Source of the DNA: Planctomyces sp. SH-PL14
GTDB taxonomy: Bacteria > Planctomycetota > Planctomycetia > Planctomycetales > Planctomycetaceae
DNA length: 64,000 nucleotides
Reading direction: 5' to 3'
Assembly: GCF_001610835.1 (NCBI RefSeq)
Contig: NZ_CP011270.1
Location: forward strand, 7,458,001 to 7,522,000
Both the position numbers and the translations under genes were made by a program. The notes below the pieces were generated by a model. That model worked only from the letters and a program-made list of their open reading frames with translations. It did no database searches and had not been told where the DNA came from. Every line of letters begins with the position of its first letter. Position 1 is the stretch's first letter. Positions 55,369 to 63,457 of the stretch are shown here, one piece after another.

Positions 55369-56643
55369 ATGAGTGCAGGAGCACTCCCCCCAACAAGCTC
55401 TGGGGCTCAGGCCGCGACAACGGTCCGAGGAAACCGGGGAACCCGCACAACCGCGGGAACACTTTCCGGAATTCATTCATCCGGATTCGCACTGGATCGC
55501 CCGCTCGACGGCGTTCCCGATCTCCCTCCGCGACTTCGCGACCTCCTCATCGACGCCCGCTTCCGCGCCGCGGAACGCGTCTTCGGCACCGCGATCTCCC
55601 ACGGCGCGGAACTGATCCTCCTCGCGGGCGACATCCTCTCCAGCGACAGCGGTCCGGGCTCCCGAGGCCCCTGGTTCCTGCGGGAGCAGTTCCGCCGTCT
55701 CGAGACGCACGGCATTCACGTCGTCTGGGCCGAGCCGACCGCCGGCCTCCATCGCTGGATCGAGACCCACGTCGGACTCCCCGGCAACGTCACGCTCCTC
55801 TCCGAGGAGGCGTCGGCCGACCTCGTCCTCTTCAATACGAACGTCCGGGTCCATTGCCGCACGTCCTCGTCCTCCCTGGCCGTTCCTAAGGGGGGAGCCG
55901 ACTGGAACCTGATCGTCGTTCCCGGTCTGGCGGTCGATCCCGGACTGATCCGCTGGGCCGACTATGTCGCCCTCGGCGGACCGATGCGGGACTCGCTCCA
56001 CGCCAACGTCTTCGCCGCCGGCGCACCGCAGGGATCCGGCTTTGAAGAGGCGGGGATCCACGGCTGCCTCGGATTCTCCCTCGCCGTCGGCCGTCCGCCT
56101 CAGACGGAGTTTATCGCCTCCGACGTCGTCCGCTGGGTCGAAGAGGAACACGCCGTCCTGCCGGGAACCACCGCCGATTGCCTCCGCAGCCAGCTGACGC
56201 ACCGCCTCGAAGAGTTTTCGTCGGCCCACTCCTGCGACGCCTGGATCGCCCGCTGGACGCTCGATCCCCAGTCGCCGGATACGCTGGCGCACTGTGCCGC
56301 GGATCGTCTGCGGAGCCTTCAGCAGGACCTCCAGCGCGTCGCCGCAGCAACCGAGATTCCGTTCTGGCCCGCCAGCCTCTCGGCCCGGTTCGATTCAACG
56401 GCGAGCCGGTTTCAGGCGTCTCTCCCCGAGACGCTGGCCACCATTCTGGACGGCTGCCGCGATTGGTCCGCTGAACAATCTTCGGTACACGACCTCGTCG
56501 CCCTGACCGCCGCCGACGGCATTTCCGTTCCGGACGCGCTGCGGTTCGTCACGCCGTCCCAGGTCCATCGTTCACTTCAGTCACGTCTCAGCGCCGAAGC
56601 GGTCCGCGTTCTTGCGGTTCACGGCTTCACGGCGCTTCGTTAG
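55369..56643 (+). CDS. SbcD/YhaO-like metallophosphoesterase
   Basis: This is a 424-residue protein. The segment LLIDARFRAAERVFGTAISH, then ELILLAGDILSSDSGPGSRG, matches the start of SbcD/Mre11/YhaO nucleases, where GDIL supplies the metal-binding aspartate. The usual opening D-x-H block is poor (HSSGFALDRPLDG), and a GNHE/GNHD motif is not evident, so activity is uncertain. A distinct N-terminal extension of about 45 residues is low complexity. The next gene, 51 bases on, is an SbcC-like ATPase, making the pair a probable SbcCD/YhaON-type complex acting on DNA ends. CAGGGAGGCAGCAGA precedes the ATG at 55369. Confidence 0.72.
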   Translation: MSAGALPPTSSGAQAATTVRGNRGTRTTAGTLSGIHSSGFALDRPLDGVPDLPPRLRDLLIDARFRAAERVFGTAISHGAELILLAGDILSSDSGPGSRGPWFLREQFRRLETHGIHVVWAEPTAGLHRWIETHVGLPGNVTLLSEEASADLVLFNTNVRVHCRTSSSSLAVPKGGADWNLIVVPGLAVDPGLIRWADYVALGGPMRDSLHANVFAAGAPQGSGFEEAGIHGCLGFSLAVGRPPQTEFIASDVVRWVEEEHAVLPGTTADCLRSQLTHRLEEFSSAHSCDAWIARWTLDPQSPDTLAHCAADRLRSLQQDLQRVAAATEIPFWPASLSARFDSTASRFQASLPETLATILDGCRDWSAEQSSVHDLVALTAADGISVPDALRFVTPSQVHRSLQSRLSAEAVRVLAVHGFTALR

Positions 56644-56694
56644 TGCGGTCGCACGTCACGTCGGGGCGTTCTGTCCCATGCCGGGGGGTCTCTC

Positions 56695-59600
56695 ATGAAA
56701 ATTCGTGATCTTCGCATCGAAGGGTTTGGCGTCCTGTCCGCCCTTCCATTGCACGACCTGAACGAAGGACTGACGGTCCTTCACGGTCCGAATGGATCAG
56801 GCAAGAGCACGCTGCTGCAGTTCATCCGCGGCCTGTTCCTCGGCTACTCCGAGGCCCGCCGCCTCCGCCTCCTGCCGCCGCTTCGCGGTGGAACCCCCGG
56901 CGGCTCGATGGTCCTCACCGATCCGGTCCGCTTCACGCTCACCCGGCACGCCCGCAACGATCTTTCCGACACGCTCGCGATCAACGTCAGCCACGGCTCG
57001 CCGGAGGATGCCCGCCGGCTGCGGGGAACGATCGAGGGACTGCGGCCGGACCTGTTCCGGACGCTCTACGCTGTCGGCAGCCTGGAAGCCCACAGCCTGG
57101 GACAACTCGTCGACATTGCGGACCGGGACGGCATCGACCTGCGGACCCGCCGCTCGGATGCCACCTGGCTGCGGAGCCAGATGGAGACTCTTCAGGGGGA
57201 ACAGTCGGGCCTCCTCTCCCCTTCCCCGCAACAGGGCCGGATCCAGGAGCTCGAGACGGAACGGGACCGGCTCCGCGCCCGGATCGACGTCTGTCGGGGC
57301 GAACAGCAGACCCGCCACGAGGACCACTCCGCCACGCTGCGCCGCCTCCAGGAGCAAGGGGCCCGCCTGCAGCGCGAGATCGACTGGCTCGACCAGCAGC
57401 TCCAGACGGTCCAGTGCGATCTCAATGCCTGCCACGACCGCCTGTGGGGCCGCACCTCCCGCACGATTCGGACGGTCCGCCGTGTCGAGGTCGAGCAGCC
57501 CGTCGCCGCGCCGCTCGTCACGACGGCGCTCCCGGAGATCGAAGAACTGGACCGGCAGATCGAACATTGCCGGCAGGTCCTCCGCGACCTCGCGTCGTCC
57601 CGGCGGAAGCTGACGGTCGAGTCCGCCAGCCTCGCCGGAGCCGAGACCCCGGATGATCCGACGACATTCGCTCGGGACCGCGCTGCCCTGCGGCTGCTGG
57701 AAGGGAATCTCCACAGGCTGGACGGGCTCGTCGAGCAGGTTCTCGACGCTCAGAAGATCGGCCGCTGCCTGTGCGACGCCACGCAGGCGGCGCTCGCCGG
57801 CAGTTCGGACAGCATGCGGGAGCAGGTTTACCTCCTGTGCCAGTCGCTCAATCGGCGAGAGAAGGAGTCGCAGCGGCGGATGCTCCTCGCGCAGCGCGAC
57901 GGTGTCGACCGGATGGAGCTCGATCTGGAAGCCCGGATCCGCGACCTGCGGTCCCGCCGCGACGCGATCCTCACCGCGCAGGCGGACACCGATCGGGAGC
58001 GGATCCGCTATCGCAGCGACCTCGAACGCGTCGGCTGCGAGTGCGATGCCCATGGCCGCTGGGAGGCGTTGGCCGCCGCGCCGGTTCCCACGGCTGTCGA
58101 GCGGTCGATCGTCGAGATCCCCGAAGAGCAGATCGTTGAAGACTCGACGGCCCGTCCCGGCGATGCCGCACTGGCTCGCGAACTCGCCGACCTCAAAGAC
58201 CAGCTCTGGCTCCAGCTCCAGGGAGTCCGGGGGCGGCAGGCGGCGCTGATTCGGGATCTCGCTCGAATCGAAGGCCGCGGCGGCGAGTTCGCCGACGACC
58301 GCGCGCTGCAGAGCATGCAGTACGAATACTCGGTCCTTGAGCAGAAGCTGGCGGACTCCCGCTCGCAGTGGCAGTCGCTGGCCCTCCTCCAGGCGACCCT
58401 CAACCTCGCGCGGCGGAAGCTGGAGAACGAAATCCAGCCGCCGGTCATTGCCGACGCCTCCGCCACGTTCCGCCGTCTGACCGAGGAGCGCTACAGCGGC
58501 TTCCGGTACGCACCCGAGACCCGCGAGCTCTACGCCGTCCTGTCGAGCGGCCAGCAGCACGGGCTTTCCTCGCTCAGCCGGGGGACGCTCGATCAGGCTG
58601 CGCTGTCGCTGCGGCTCGCCCTCGCCGACGAGTACGCCCGCCGGGGGCTGCGGTTGCCGTTCATTTTCGACGATGTCCTTGTCGACACGGACGAAGGACG
58701 GCTCCGCATCGCCGTGACCGTCCTCAAGGAGGCGGCCGCCCGCGGGCATCAGATCCTCTTCCTCACCTGCCAGGACCACCTCGCGGGGCTGTTCCACGAG
58801 ATGGGGATTGCCGTCCGCGGTCTGCATCGGGAGTGGCAGCCGGTTGTCCGCGGCACCGCCGCGGAACCCCGTCCTGTCCGCGCAGCGGAGGTTCCGGCCT
58901 CCATCGAGCGAAGATTGACCGCGCCCGTCATGCTCGCACCGAGTGCGATCCCGGCCGCCGCTTCGGCTCCCGAGGCCGTCTCGGCCATGGACGAGATCGA
59001 TGAGCCGGGCGACACCATCTCTCTCCGGAGTCAGCCCGACAGCCCGTTCTGGCTCCAGGTCGATTCCCCCGTCAGCTTGATTCCGTCTCTCGGCGCCCAG
59101 ATGGGCCGCCGGCTCGGCGCGATTGGCATCGCCACCGTGGCCGATCTGATCGACGTCGATCCCGAGTCGGTCGACATGCCTCTCAGCAGCCTCCAGGTTT
59201 CGGCGGCGCAGCTTCGCACGTGGCAGGCGGAAGGCCGCCTTCTCTGCTGCGTCCCGGGACTGACGGGGCGTGATGTCCAGCTGATCGTCGCCTGCGGTAT
59301 CGTCAACCCCGCCGAGCTCGCCGAGATCGACGCGGACGTTCTTCTGGCGCGGGCCCTCCGGCTGCAGGATGGGATGTCGCCTGGCTCGTTTGAATGGCTG
59401 GCGCCCGGACAGACGTTCCCGTCGCGGGAATCGGCCCGTCAGTGGATTGGCGCTGCCCATCGCTCCCGCACTCTGGCTGACGCCCTCGATGCCGCCGGAT
59501 GGGGAGAGGATGACGACGGCTCGGACGGCGAAGGGGACGGGGGAAACGGCTTTGGCGGTGATGATCCCGGTCCCTTCGGGGATGACTCCGGGCGCGGTCC

Positions 59601-60171
59601 ACGGACGTTGCGGCGGGCTCGCCGGACGCGCGCCGGACGAAAGAACCGTGTCACCCTGAGGAACTCCGCTTCGCGGATGCGGCTTCGTGCCGAGTCGCCC
59701 GGCGAAGCGGGGGGCAAGGCGGAGCCCTCGGAATGGCGGTACTTCCTGCAGACCGACAGTCCCGTCGTCGACGCGCCTTCGATTGGTCCCAAGATGGCGG
59801 AGCGGCTGAAGGAACTTGGGATTCTGACGGTGTCGGACCTGATCGGGCGTCGGGCGGAGTCGATTTCGGCGGGACTCACGGAGGCCAAGGTGACCGCGCG
59901 GCAGGCTCAGGACTGGCAGCGGCAGGCGGTGCTGATGTGCCGGGTCCCCGAGCTGCGGGGGCACGATGTGCAGATCCTGGTCGCGTGCGGCGTCGATACG
60001 GCGGAGCAACTGGCGGGGATCGCTCCTGCGACGTTGTGGAAGCAGGTCGAGGCCTTCCTGGAGACTCGTGACGCCGCGCGAGTGCTGCGTTCGTCGACGC
60101 CGCCGGATCTGGACGAGGTGACAGACTGGATCCGTTTCGCGGGGCATTCACGGGCATTGCGGGCTGCGTGA
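56695..60171 (+). CDS. SbcC/YhaN-like SMC-type ATPase fused to two DUF4332 domains
   Basis: This is a 1158-residue protein. The head has Walker A (GPNGSGKST, residues 31-39) and, far downstream, the ABC signature-like SSLSRGTLDQAALSLRLALA (about 625-645) and Walker B (LPFIFDDVLVDTD, about 654-666). The part between is coiled coil (LERERDRL-type heptads such as ELETERDRLRARIDVCRGEQ). After the head come two domains of the same type: FWLQVDSPVSLIPSLGAQMG (about 785-890) and YFLQTDSPVVDAPSIGPKMA (about 1015-1130). These are DUF4332 helix-hairpin-helix-like modules, joined by a D/G-rich acidic linker (about 935-985) followed by an R-rich patch. DUF4332 is predicted to bind nucleic acid. A role in DNA-end processing with the upstream phosphoesterase is inferred. 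Confidence 0.85.
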   Translation: MKIRDLRIEGFGVLSALPLHDLNEGLTVLHGPNGSGKSTLLQFIRGLFLGYSEARRLRLLPPLRGGTPGGSMVLTDPVRFTLTRHARNDLSDTLAINVSHGSPEDARRLRGTIEGLRPDLFRTLYAVGSLEAHSLGQLVDIADRDGIDLRTRRSDATWLRSQMETLQGEQSGLLSPSPQQGRIQELETERDRLRARIDVCRGEQQTRHEDHSATLRRLQEQGARLQREIDWLDQQLQTVQCDLNACHDRLWGRTSRTIRTVRRVEVEQPVAAPLVTTALPEIEELDRQIEHCRQVLRDLASSRRKLTVESASLAGAETPDDPTTFARDRAALRLLEGNLHRLDGLVEQVLDAQKIGRCLCDATQAALAGSSDSMREQVYLLCQSLNRREKESQRRMLLAQRDGVDRMELDLEARIRDLRSRRDAILTAQADTDRERIRYRSDLERVGCECDAHGRWEALAAAPVPTAVERSIVEIPEEQIVEDSTARPGDAALARELADLKDQLWLQLQGVRGRQAALIRDLARIEGRGGEFADDRALQSMQYEYSVLEQKLADSRSQWQSLALLQATLNLARRKLENEIQPPVIADASATFRRLTEERYSGFRYAPETRELYAVLSSGQQHGLSSLSRGTLDQAALSLRLALADEYARRGLRLPFIFDDVLVDTDEGRLRIAVTVLKEAAARGHQILFLTCQDHLAGLFHEMGIAVRGLHREWQPVVRGTAAEPRPVRAAEVPASIERRLTAPVMLAPSAIPAAASAPEAVSAMDEIDEPGDTISLRSQPDSPFWLQVDSPVSLIPSLGAQMGRRLGAIGIATVADLIDVDPESVDMPLSSLQVSAAQLRTWQAEGRLLCCVPGLTGRDVQLIVACGIVNPAELAEIDADVLLARALRLQDGMSPGSFEWLAPGQTFPSRESARQWIGAAHRSRTLADALDAAGWGEDDDGSDGEGDGGNGFGGDDPGPFGDDSGRGPRTLRRARRTRAGRKNRVTLRNSASRMRLRAESPGEAGGKAEPSEWRYFLQTDSPVVDAPSIGPKMAERLKELGILTVSDLIGRRAESISAGLTEAKVTARQAQDWQRQAVLMCRVPELRGHDVQILVACGVDTAEQLAGIAPATLWKQVEAFLETRDAARVLRSSTPPDLDEVTDWIRFAGHSRALRAA

Positions 60172-60180
60172 AGCGACGGT

Positions 60181-60487
60181 CATGCCGGACGGGCTTCCAT
60201 AGCTCAAACCCAACGTGCCACGGCAGCCTGGGGTCAAGGGGGCAACCCCTTGCCGCCGGAGGCGCTTCCATGAGGAACCGTGGTACGCAACGGACGTCCG
60301 CTTTGTGGTACCGGCGTCGAGGACTCACCGCTCGTTTTACAATCCCCGCGGGTTGGTGAGAGGGCATACGGTACGGTGTCCGCGCTTGGACACGCGCTCC
60401 TTCAGACATCTCTCCACGGCCAGGCCTCCGGCGGGCAAAGGGGCGTGGCCCCCTTGCATCCCCCCACCAGGGTGCCCCTGGACCCGG
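60181..60487 (-). repeat. Dispersed structured repeat, copy 12 (full length, reversed)
   Basis: This is a complete copy between the ATPase and the small protein gene. Its 3' hairpin is shortened to GGGG-ttg-CCCCC. The 5' hairpin loop has changed from the usual CAAC form to the GTGG form and is followed by CCCCCTTGCATCC, so it resembles the 3' module of the same element. This suggests exchange between the two inverted arms. Confidence 0.92.
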
Positions 60488-60565
60488 TACTTGGGGCATC
60501 TTCCGGATAGAATGCCGGACACGATCTTCGTTTCCGACCTTCGCTCTCCCGCCCACGAGACCACC

Positions 60566-60790
60566 ATGCACCCAGGCAACATCTCCGGCGCTGCAGGACG
60601 AATCCACGAAGCCATGGACGAACTCCAGATCGCCTGGCAGACCGCCAGCAACCACTGGAAAGACAGCAGCAGCGAAAACGTCCTCGAAAACCACCTCAAA
60701 CCTATGGAACACGAGGTCCGGCTCGCCATCCCGGCCATCTCCCACTTCCTCCAGGTCGTCTCCCAGGCCCAGCGCGAACTGCAGGAGTAA
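60566..60790 (+). CDS. Small hypothetical helical protein
   Basis: This is a 74-residue protein from the ATG at 60566 (MHPGNISGAAGRIHEAMDEL); an ATG at 60512 would add 18 residues. It is mostly helical, with WQTASNHWKDSSSENVLENH and LAIPAISHFLQVVSQAQREL. The W-x-x-A-x-x-x-W spacing recalls short planctomycete proteins of unknown function and, loosely, WXG-like helical hairpins. I claim no family. It begins 79 bases after repeat copy 12. Confidence 0.6.
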   Translation: MHPGNISGAAGRIHEAMDELQIAWQTASNHWKDSSSENVLENHLKPMEHEVRLAIPAISHFLQVVSQAQRELQE

Positions 60791-60952
60791 AGGTTTCCCG
60801 CGGAACGCCCGCGCCGACAGCGCTCAGGCACCCCCTCCCGGCCTATCCGCGCTGGACGGACCAAATCCCGCCCCATACCTTTCGCACTGCTGTCCGCTCC
60901 GGCCCGTCGCCGGACGGTTTTTCCCAGGCGTGCTGGATTGACGAGGGTGTCC

Positions 60953-61333
60953 GTGTCCCAGGCTGAAGTGCTCGAAGCGAATCGCAAGCTGCTGACGACG
61001 ATCGACAAAGGAGACTGGGCGGCCTACGCCGAACTGTGCGCAGACTCGATCACCTGCTTCGAGCCCGAAGCGAACGGCCACCTCGTCGAAGGTCTCCCCT
61101 TCCACAAGTTCTACTTCGACCTCCCCGGCGGCGGCTCGCCCCGCCAGTCCTCGATGGCCTCCCCGTTCGTCCGGATGCTCGGCGAATCGGCCGCCGTCCT
61201 GACCTACGTCCGCCTCGTCCAGAAGACCGGCGCCGACGGCGCTCCGGTCACTGTCGCATCCAACGAAACCCGCGTCTGGCAGAAGACCTCCGGCGGCTGG
61301 AAGCACGTCCACTTCCACCGCACCCCCTGCTGA
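60953..61333 (+). CDS. CaMKII-association-domain-like (SnoaL-type) protein
   Basis: This 126-residue protein resembles the association domain of calcium/calmodulin-dependent kinase II, a SnoaL/NTF2-like cone fold. Recognised blocks are EVLEANRKLLTTIDKGDWAA, YAELCADSITCFEPEANGHL, VEGLPFHKFYFDLPGGG, VRMLGESAAVLTYVRLVQKT and ETRVWQKTSGGWKHVHFHRT. In eukaryotes this domain oligomerises the kinase; bacterial members are free-standing and their ligand is unknown. The GTG at 60953 has GAGGGTGTCC upstream and is preferred over a TTG at 60938. Confidence 0.82.
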   Translation: MSQAEVLEANRKLLTTIDKGDWAAYAELCADSITCFEPEANGHLVEGLPFHKFYFDLPGGGSPRQSSMASPFVRMLGESAAVLTYVRLVQKTGADGAPVTVASNETRVWQKTSGGWKHVHFHRTPC

Positions 61334-61449
61334 ATCGGTTTCAGGGAGATCGGCGCGCGCCCGACAGGCGGCGCCGGTCCATCCCGTCCATGGCCAGCGC
61401 GGTTTCGGCCGGCTGCCAGAGCCTTAGCGGCAGCCCAGGGGACGCGGAG

Positions 61450-62829
61450 ATGTCCGTCGACTATCAAGAGCGATCCGCGGCCCGGCTCATCTGGGAGGCG
61501 GGGGTGGCCTCGGTCTTTTCCCGGCCGCTCGTTCAAGACTCTCTTGAGGCCCTGGAGGGCCGGCTCGTCGTTCATGGTCAGGCCTATCCGCTCTCGGACA
61601 AGTCGCGCGTGCTGGTTGTCGGAGCGGGCAAGGCGGGCGCCGGGATGGCGGAAGGGGTTGAAGATGTCCTCTCATCGAAGTGGTTCCGCGACCGCCTGAG
61701 CGGCTGGGTGAACGTTCCGGCCGACTGCATCCGCCCGCTCGCGAAAATCCATCTCCACGCGGCGCGGCCGGCCGGCGTCAACGAGCCGACGCCGGAGGGA
61801 GTCGAAGGCTCGCAGCAGATCCTCGAACAGGTCTCTCAACTGGGACCGGACGACCTCTGTCTGGTGCTGATCTCGGGAGGCGGCAGCGCCCTTCTCCCCG
61901 CGCCGGTGGATGGACTGAGTCTGGCGGACAAGGTGACGCTGACGCGGCTCCTGTCGCGGGCAGGAGCCACGATCCAGCAGCTCAACTGCGTCCGCAAGCA
62001 GCTCTCGAAGATCAAAGGGGGCGGGCTCGCTCGGGCGTGCCGGGCGCCGCTCGTCAGCCTCATCATTTCCGATGTCGCCGGAGATCCGCTCGACGTCATC
62101 TCGTCGGGACCGACGGTTCCCGATTCGGGGACCGCCGCGGAAGCGATCCAGATCCTGACTGAACTCATACCGGATCGTCGCCAGGTTCCCGACGCGGTCT
62201 GGGCGATCCTCGAAGCAAAATCCCGCCAGTCCGCCGCCGAATCGGCCTCGTTCTCACACGTCCGCAACTTCGTGATCGGCAACAATCGAATTGCGGTCGA
62301 AGCCGCTGCCGCCGCGGCTGCCAAAGTCACCCGAATCCGACACGGAGACGTCCGCATCCTCGGCTGGGACCAGGGGGGTGTGGCCCGCGAGGTCGGAACA
62401 GCTCTCGCGTCCGAAGCCGTCCGGGTTCAGAAGGAAATGCCGGCGGGCATGGGCCCTGTCTGTCTCATCAGCGGCGGGGAACCAGTCGTCCGGGTCGCCA
62501 GCACGGGCCGTCCGCAGAAGGGAGGCCGCAATCAGGAACTGGCGCTCGCCGCGCTCGCTTACCTGCGGCAGGAGAACGTTCGCGGCATCACGGTGCTTTC
62601 CGGAGGAACCGACGGCGAAGACGGACCGACGGACGCCGCCGGAGCGGTGGTCGATGACGATGTCCTGGCCCGGACGCGAGAGCTCGGCCTCGATCCCCGG
62701 GCCTTTCTCGACGACAACAATTCCTATCCGTTCTTCGAGCAGACCGGCGGCCTGCTCAAGACCGGTCCGACGCACACGAACGTCATGGACCTGCGGGTCG
62801 TTTACATCATGCCGCCCGGTGTGGGCTGA
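61450..62829 (+). CDS. Glycerate kinase (DUF4147/MOFRL family)
   Basis: This is a 459-residue protein. N-terminal blocks are SRVLVVGAGKAGAGMAEGVE, then CLVLISGGGSALLPAPVDGL, LNCVRKQLSKIKGGGLARAC and LIISDVAGDPLDVISSGPTV. The C-terminal MOFRL-type block has GRNQELALAALAYL, ITVLSGGTDGEDGPTDAAGA and LLKTGPTHTNVMDLRVVYI. This is the class II glycerate 2-kinase (GckA/TtuD) layout. It phosphorylates glycerate in serine, glyoxylate or tartrate-type metabolism. It is convergent with the ArfB gene. Confidence 0.92.
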   Translation: MSVDYQERSAARLIWEAGVASVFSRPLVQDSLEALEGRLVVHGQAYPLSDKSRVLVVGAGKAGAGMAEGVEDVLSSKWFRDRLSGWVNVPADCIRPLAKIHLHAARPAGVNEPTPEGVEGSQQILEQVSQLGPDDLCLVLISGGGSALLPAPVDGLSLADKVTLTRLLSRAGATIQQLNCVRKQLSKIKGGGLARACRAPLVSLIISDVAGDPLDVISSGPTVPDSGTAAEAIQILTELIPDRRQVPDAVWAILEAKSRQSAAESASFSHVRNFVIGNNRIAVEAAAAAAAKVTRIRHGDVRILGWDQGGVAREVGTALASEAVRVQKEMPAGMGPVCLISGGEPVVRVASTGRPQKGGRNQELALAALAYLRQENVRGITVLSGGTDGEDGPTDAAGAVVDDDVLARTRELGLDPRAFLDDNNSYPFFEQTGGLLKTGPTHTNVMDLRVVYIMPPGVG

Positions 62830-62867
62830 CGGTCAAAGCGGCTGCAGCCTGCCGATCCGGGAACCCG

Positions 62868-63326
62868 TCAGTCCCCGTGGTCGACTCGGCGGGCGGCTCG
62901 CCGTTCGGCCCCCTGTCGCTTTTCCTTGAGCCGCCGCTCCTTTGACCCCCGCGTCGGTTTCGACTTCTTGCGGGCGCGGGGAGCGACGAGCGCGGCCCGC
63001 ACGAGTTCCTGAAGTCGAACGAGGCACTCCACGCGGTTACGAAGCTGGTCGCGATAGAGCTGACTGACGAGGAGCAGGTCGCCGTCTTTCGTGATCCGGT
63101 TGCGGTTCACGGCAACCAGACGGGCCCGGACCTCGTCGGGGAGTTCGGCGGAGACGACGGGCCACCGCATCTGGACCCGCGAGCTGACCTTGTTGACGTT
63201 TTGTCCCCCCGGCCCGCCGCTCCGAGAGTATTGAAACTCCAGCGCCGCCAGCGGAATGCGGATCCTCTCCGAAACGATCAGGTGATCGTCCTGGACCAGC
63301 TCCGGTGGAAAGAGATCGGCCGACAT
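62868..63326 (-). CDS. arfB: ArfB-like ribosome rescue factor
   Basis: This is a 152-residue protein. It starts SADLFPPELVQDDHLIVSER and holds the GGQ motif (residues 40-42) in FQYSRSGGPGGQNVNKVSSR, followed by the basic C-terminal tail (ARKKSKPTRGSKERRLKEKR) that threads the empty mRNA channel. It is the ArfB/YaeJ length and layout, shorter than release factor 1 or 2 and lacking codon-recognition domains. It hydrolyses peptidyl-tRNA on stalled ribosomes without a stop codon. It lies 131 bases downstream of the TPR gene on the same strand. Confidence 0.93.
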   Translation of the reverse strand: MSADLFPPELVQDDHLIVSERIRIPLAALEFQYSRSGGPGGQNVNKVSSRVQMRWPVVSAELPDEVRARLVAVNRNRITKDGDLLLVSQLYRDQLRNRVECLVRLQELVRAALVAPRARKKSKPTRGSKERRLKEKRQGAERRAARRVDHGD

Positions 63327-63457
63327 TGGGTGATCGGGAACTTGAGGAGAGCGGGCTCGCGGCTTGTCTTCATCGGTAGACCGGATGGAAACGAGATCCA
63401 TCCGACACTGGGCGCGAGGAACGGGTTCGCGCGATTCCCCGCCCCGTCCCGGGATCC

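Noticed and set aside
56797-60147. Very long open frame on the minus strand opposite the SMC-like ATPase gene, and similar ones opposite RNase R (11756-13864) and the TPR membrane protein (21543-22733)
   Set aside because: They are shadows of the real genes in GC-rich DNA, with arginine, proline and glycine excess and no recognisable motif.
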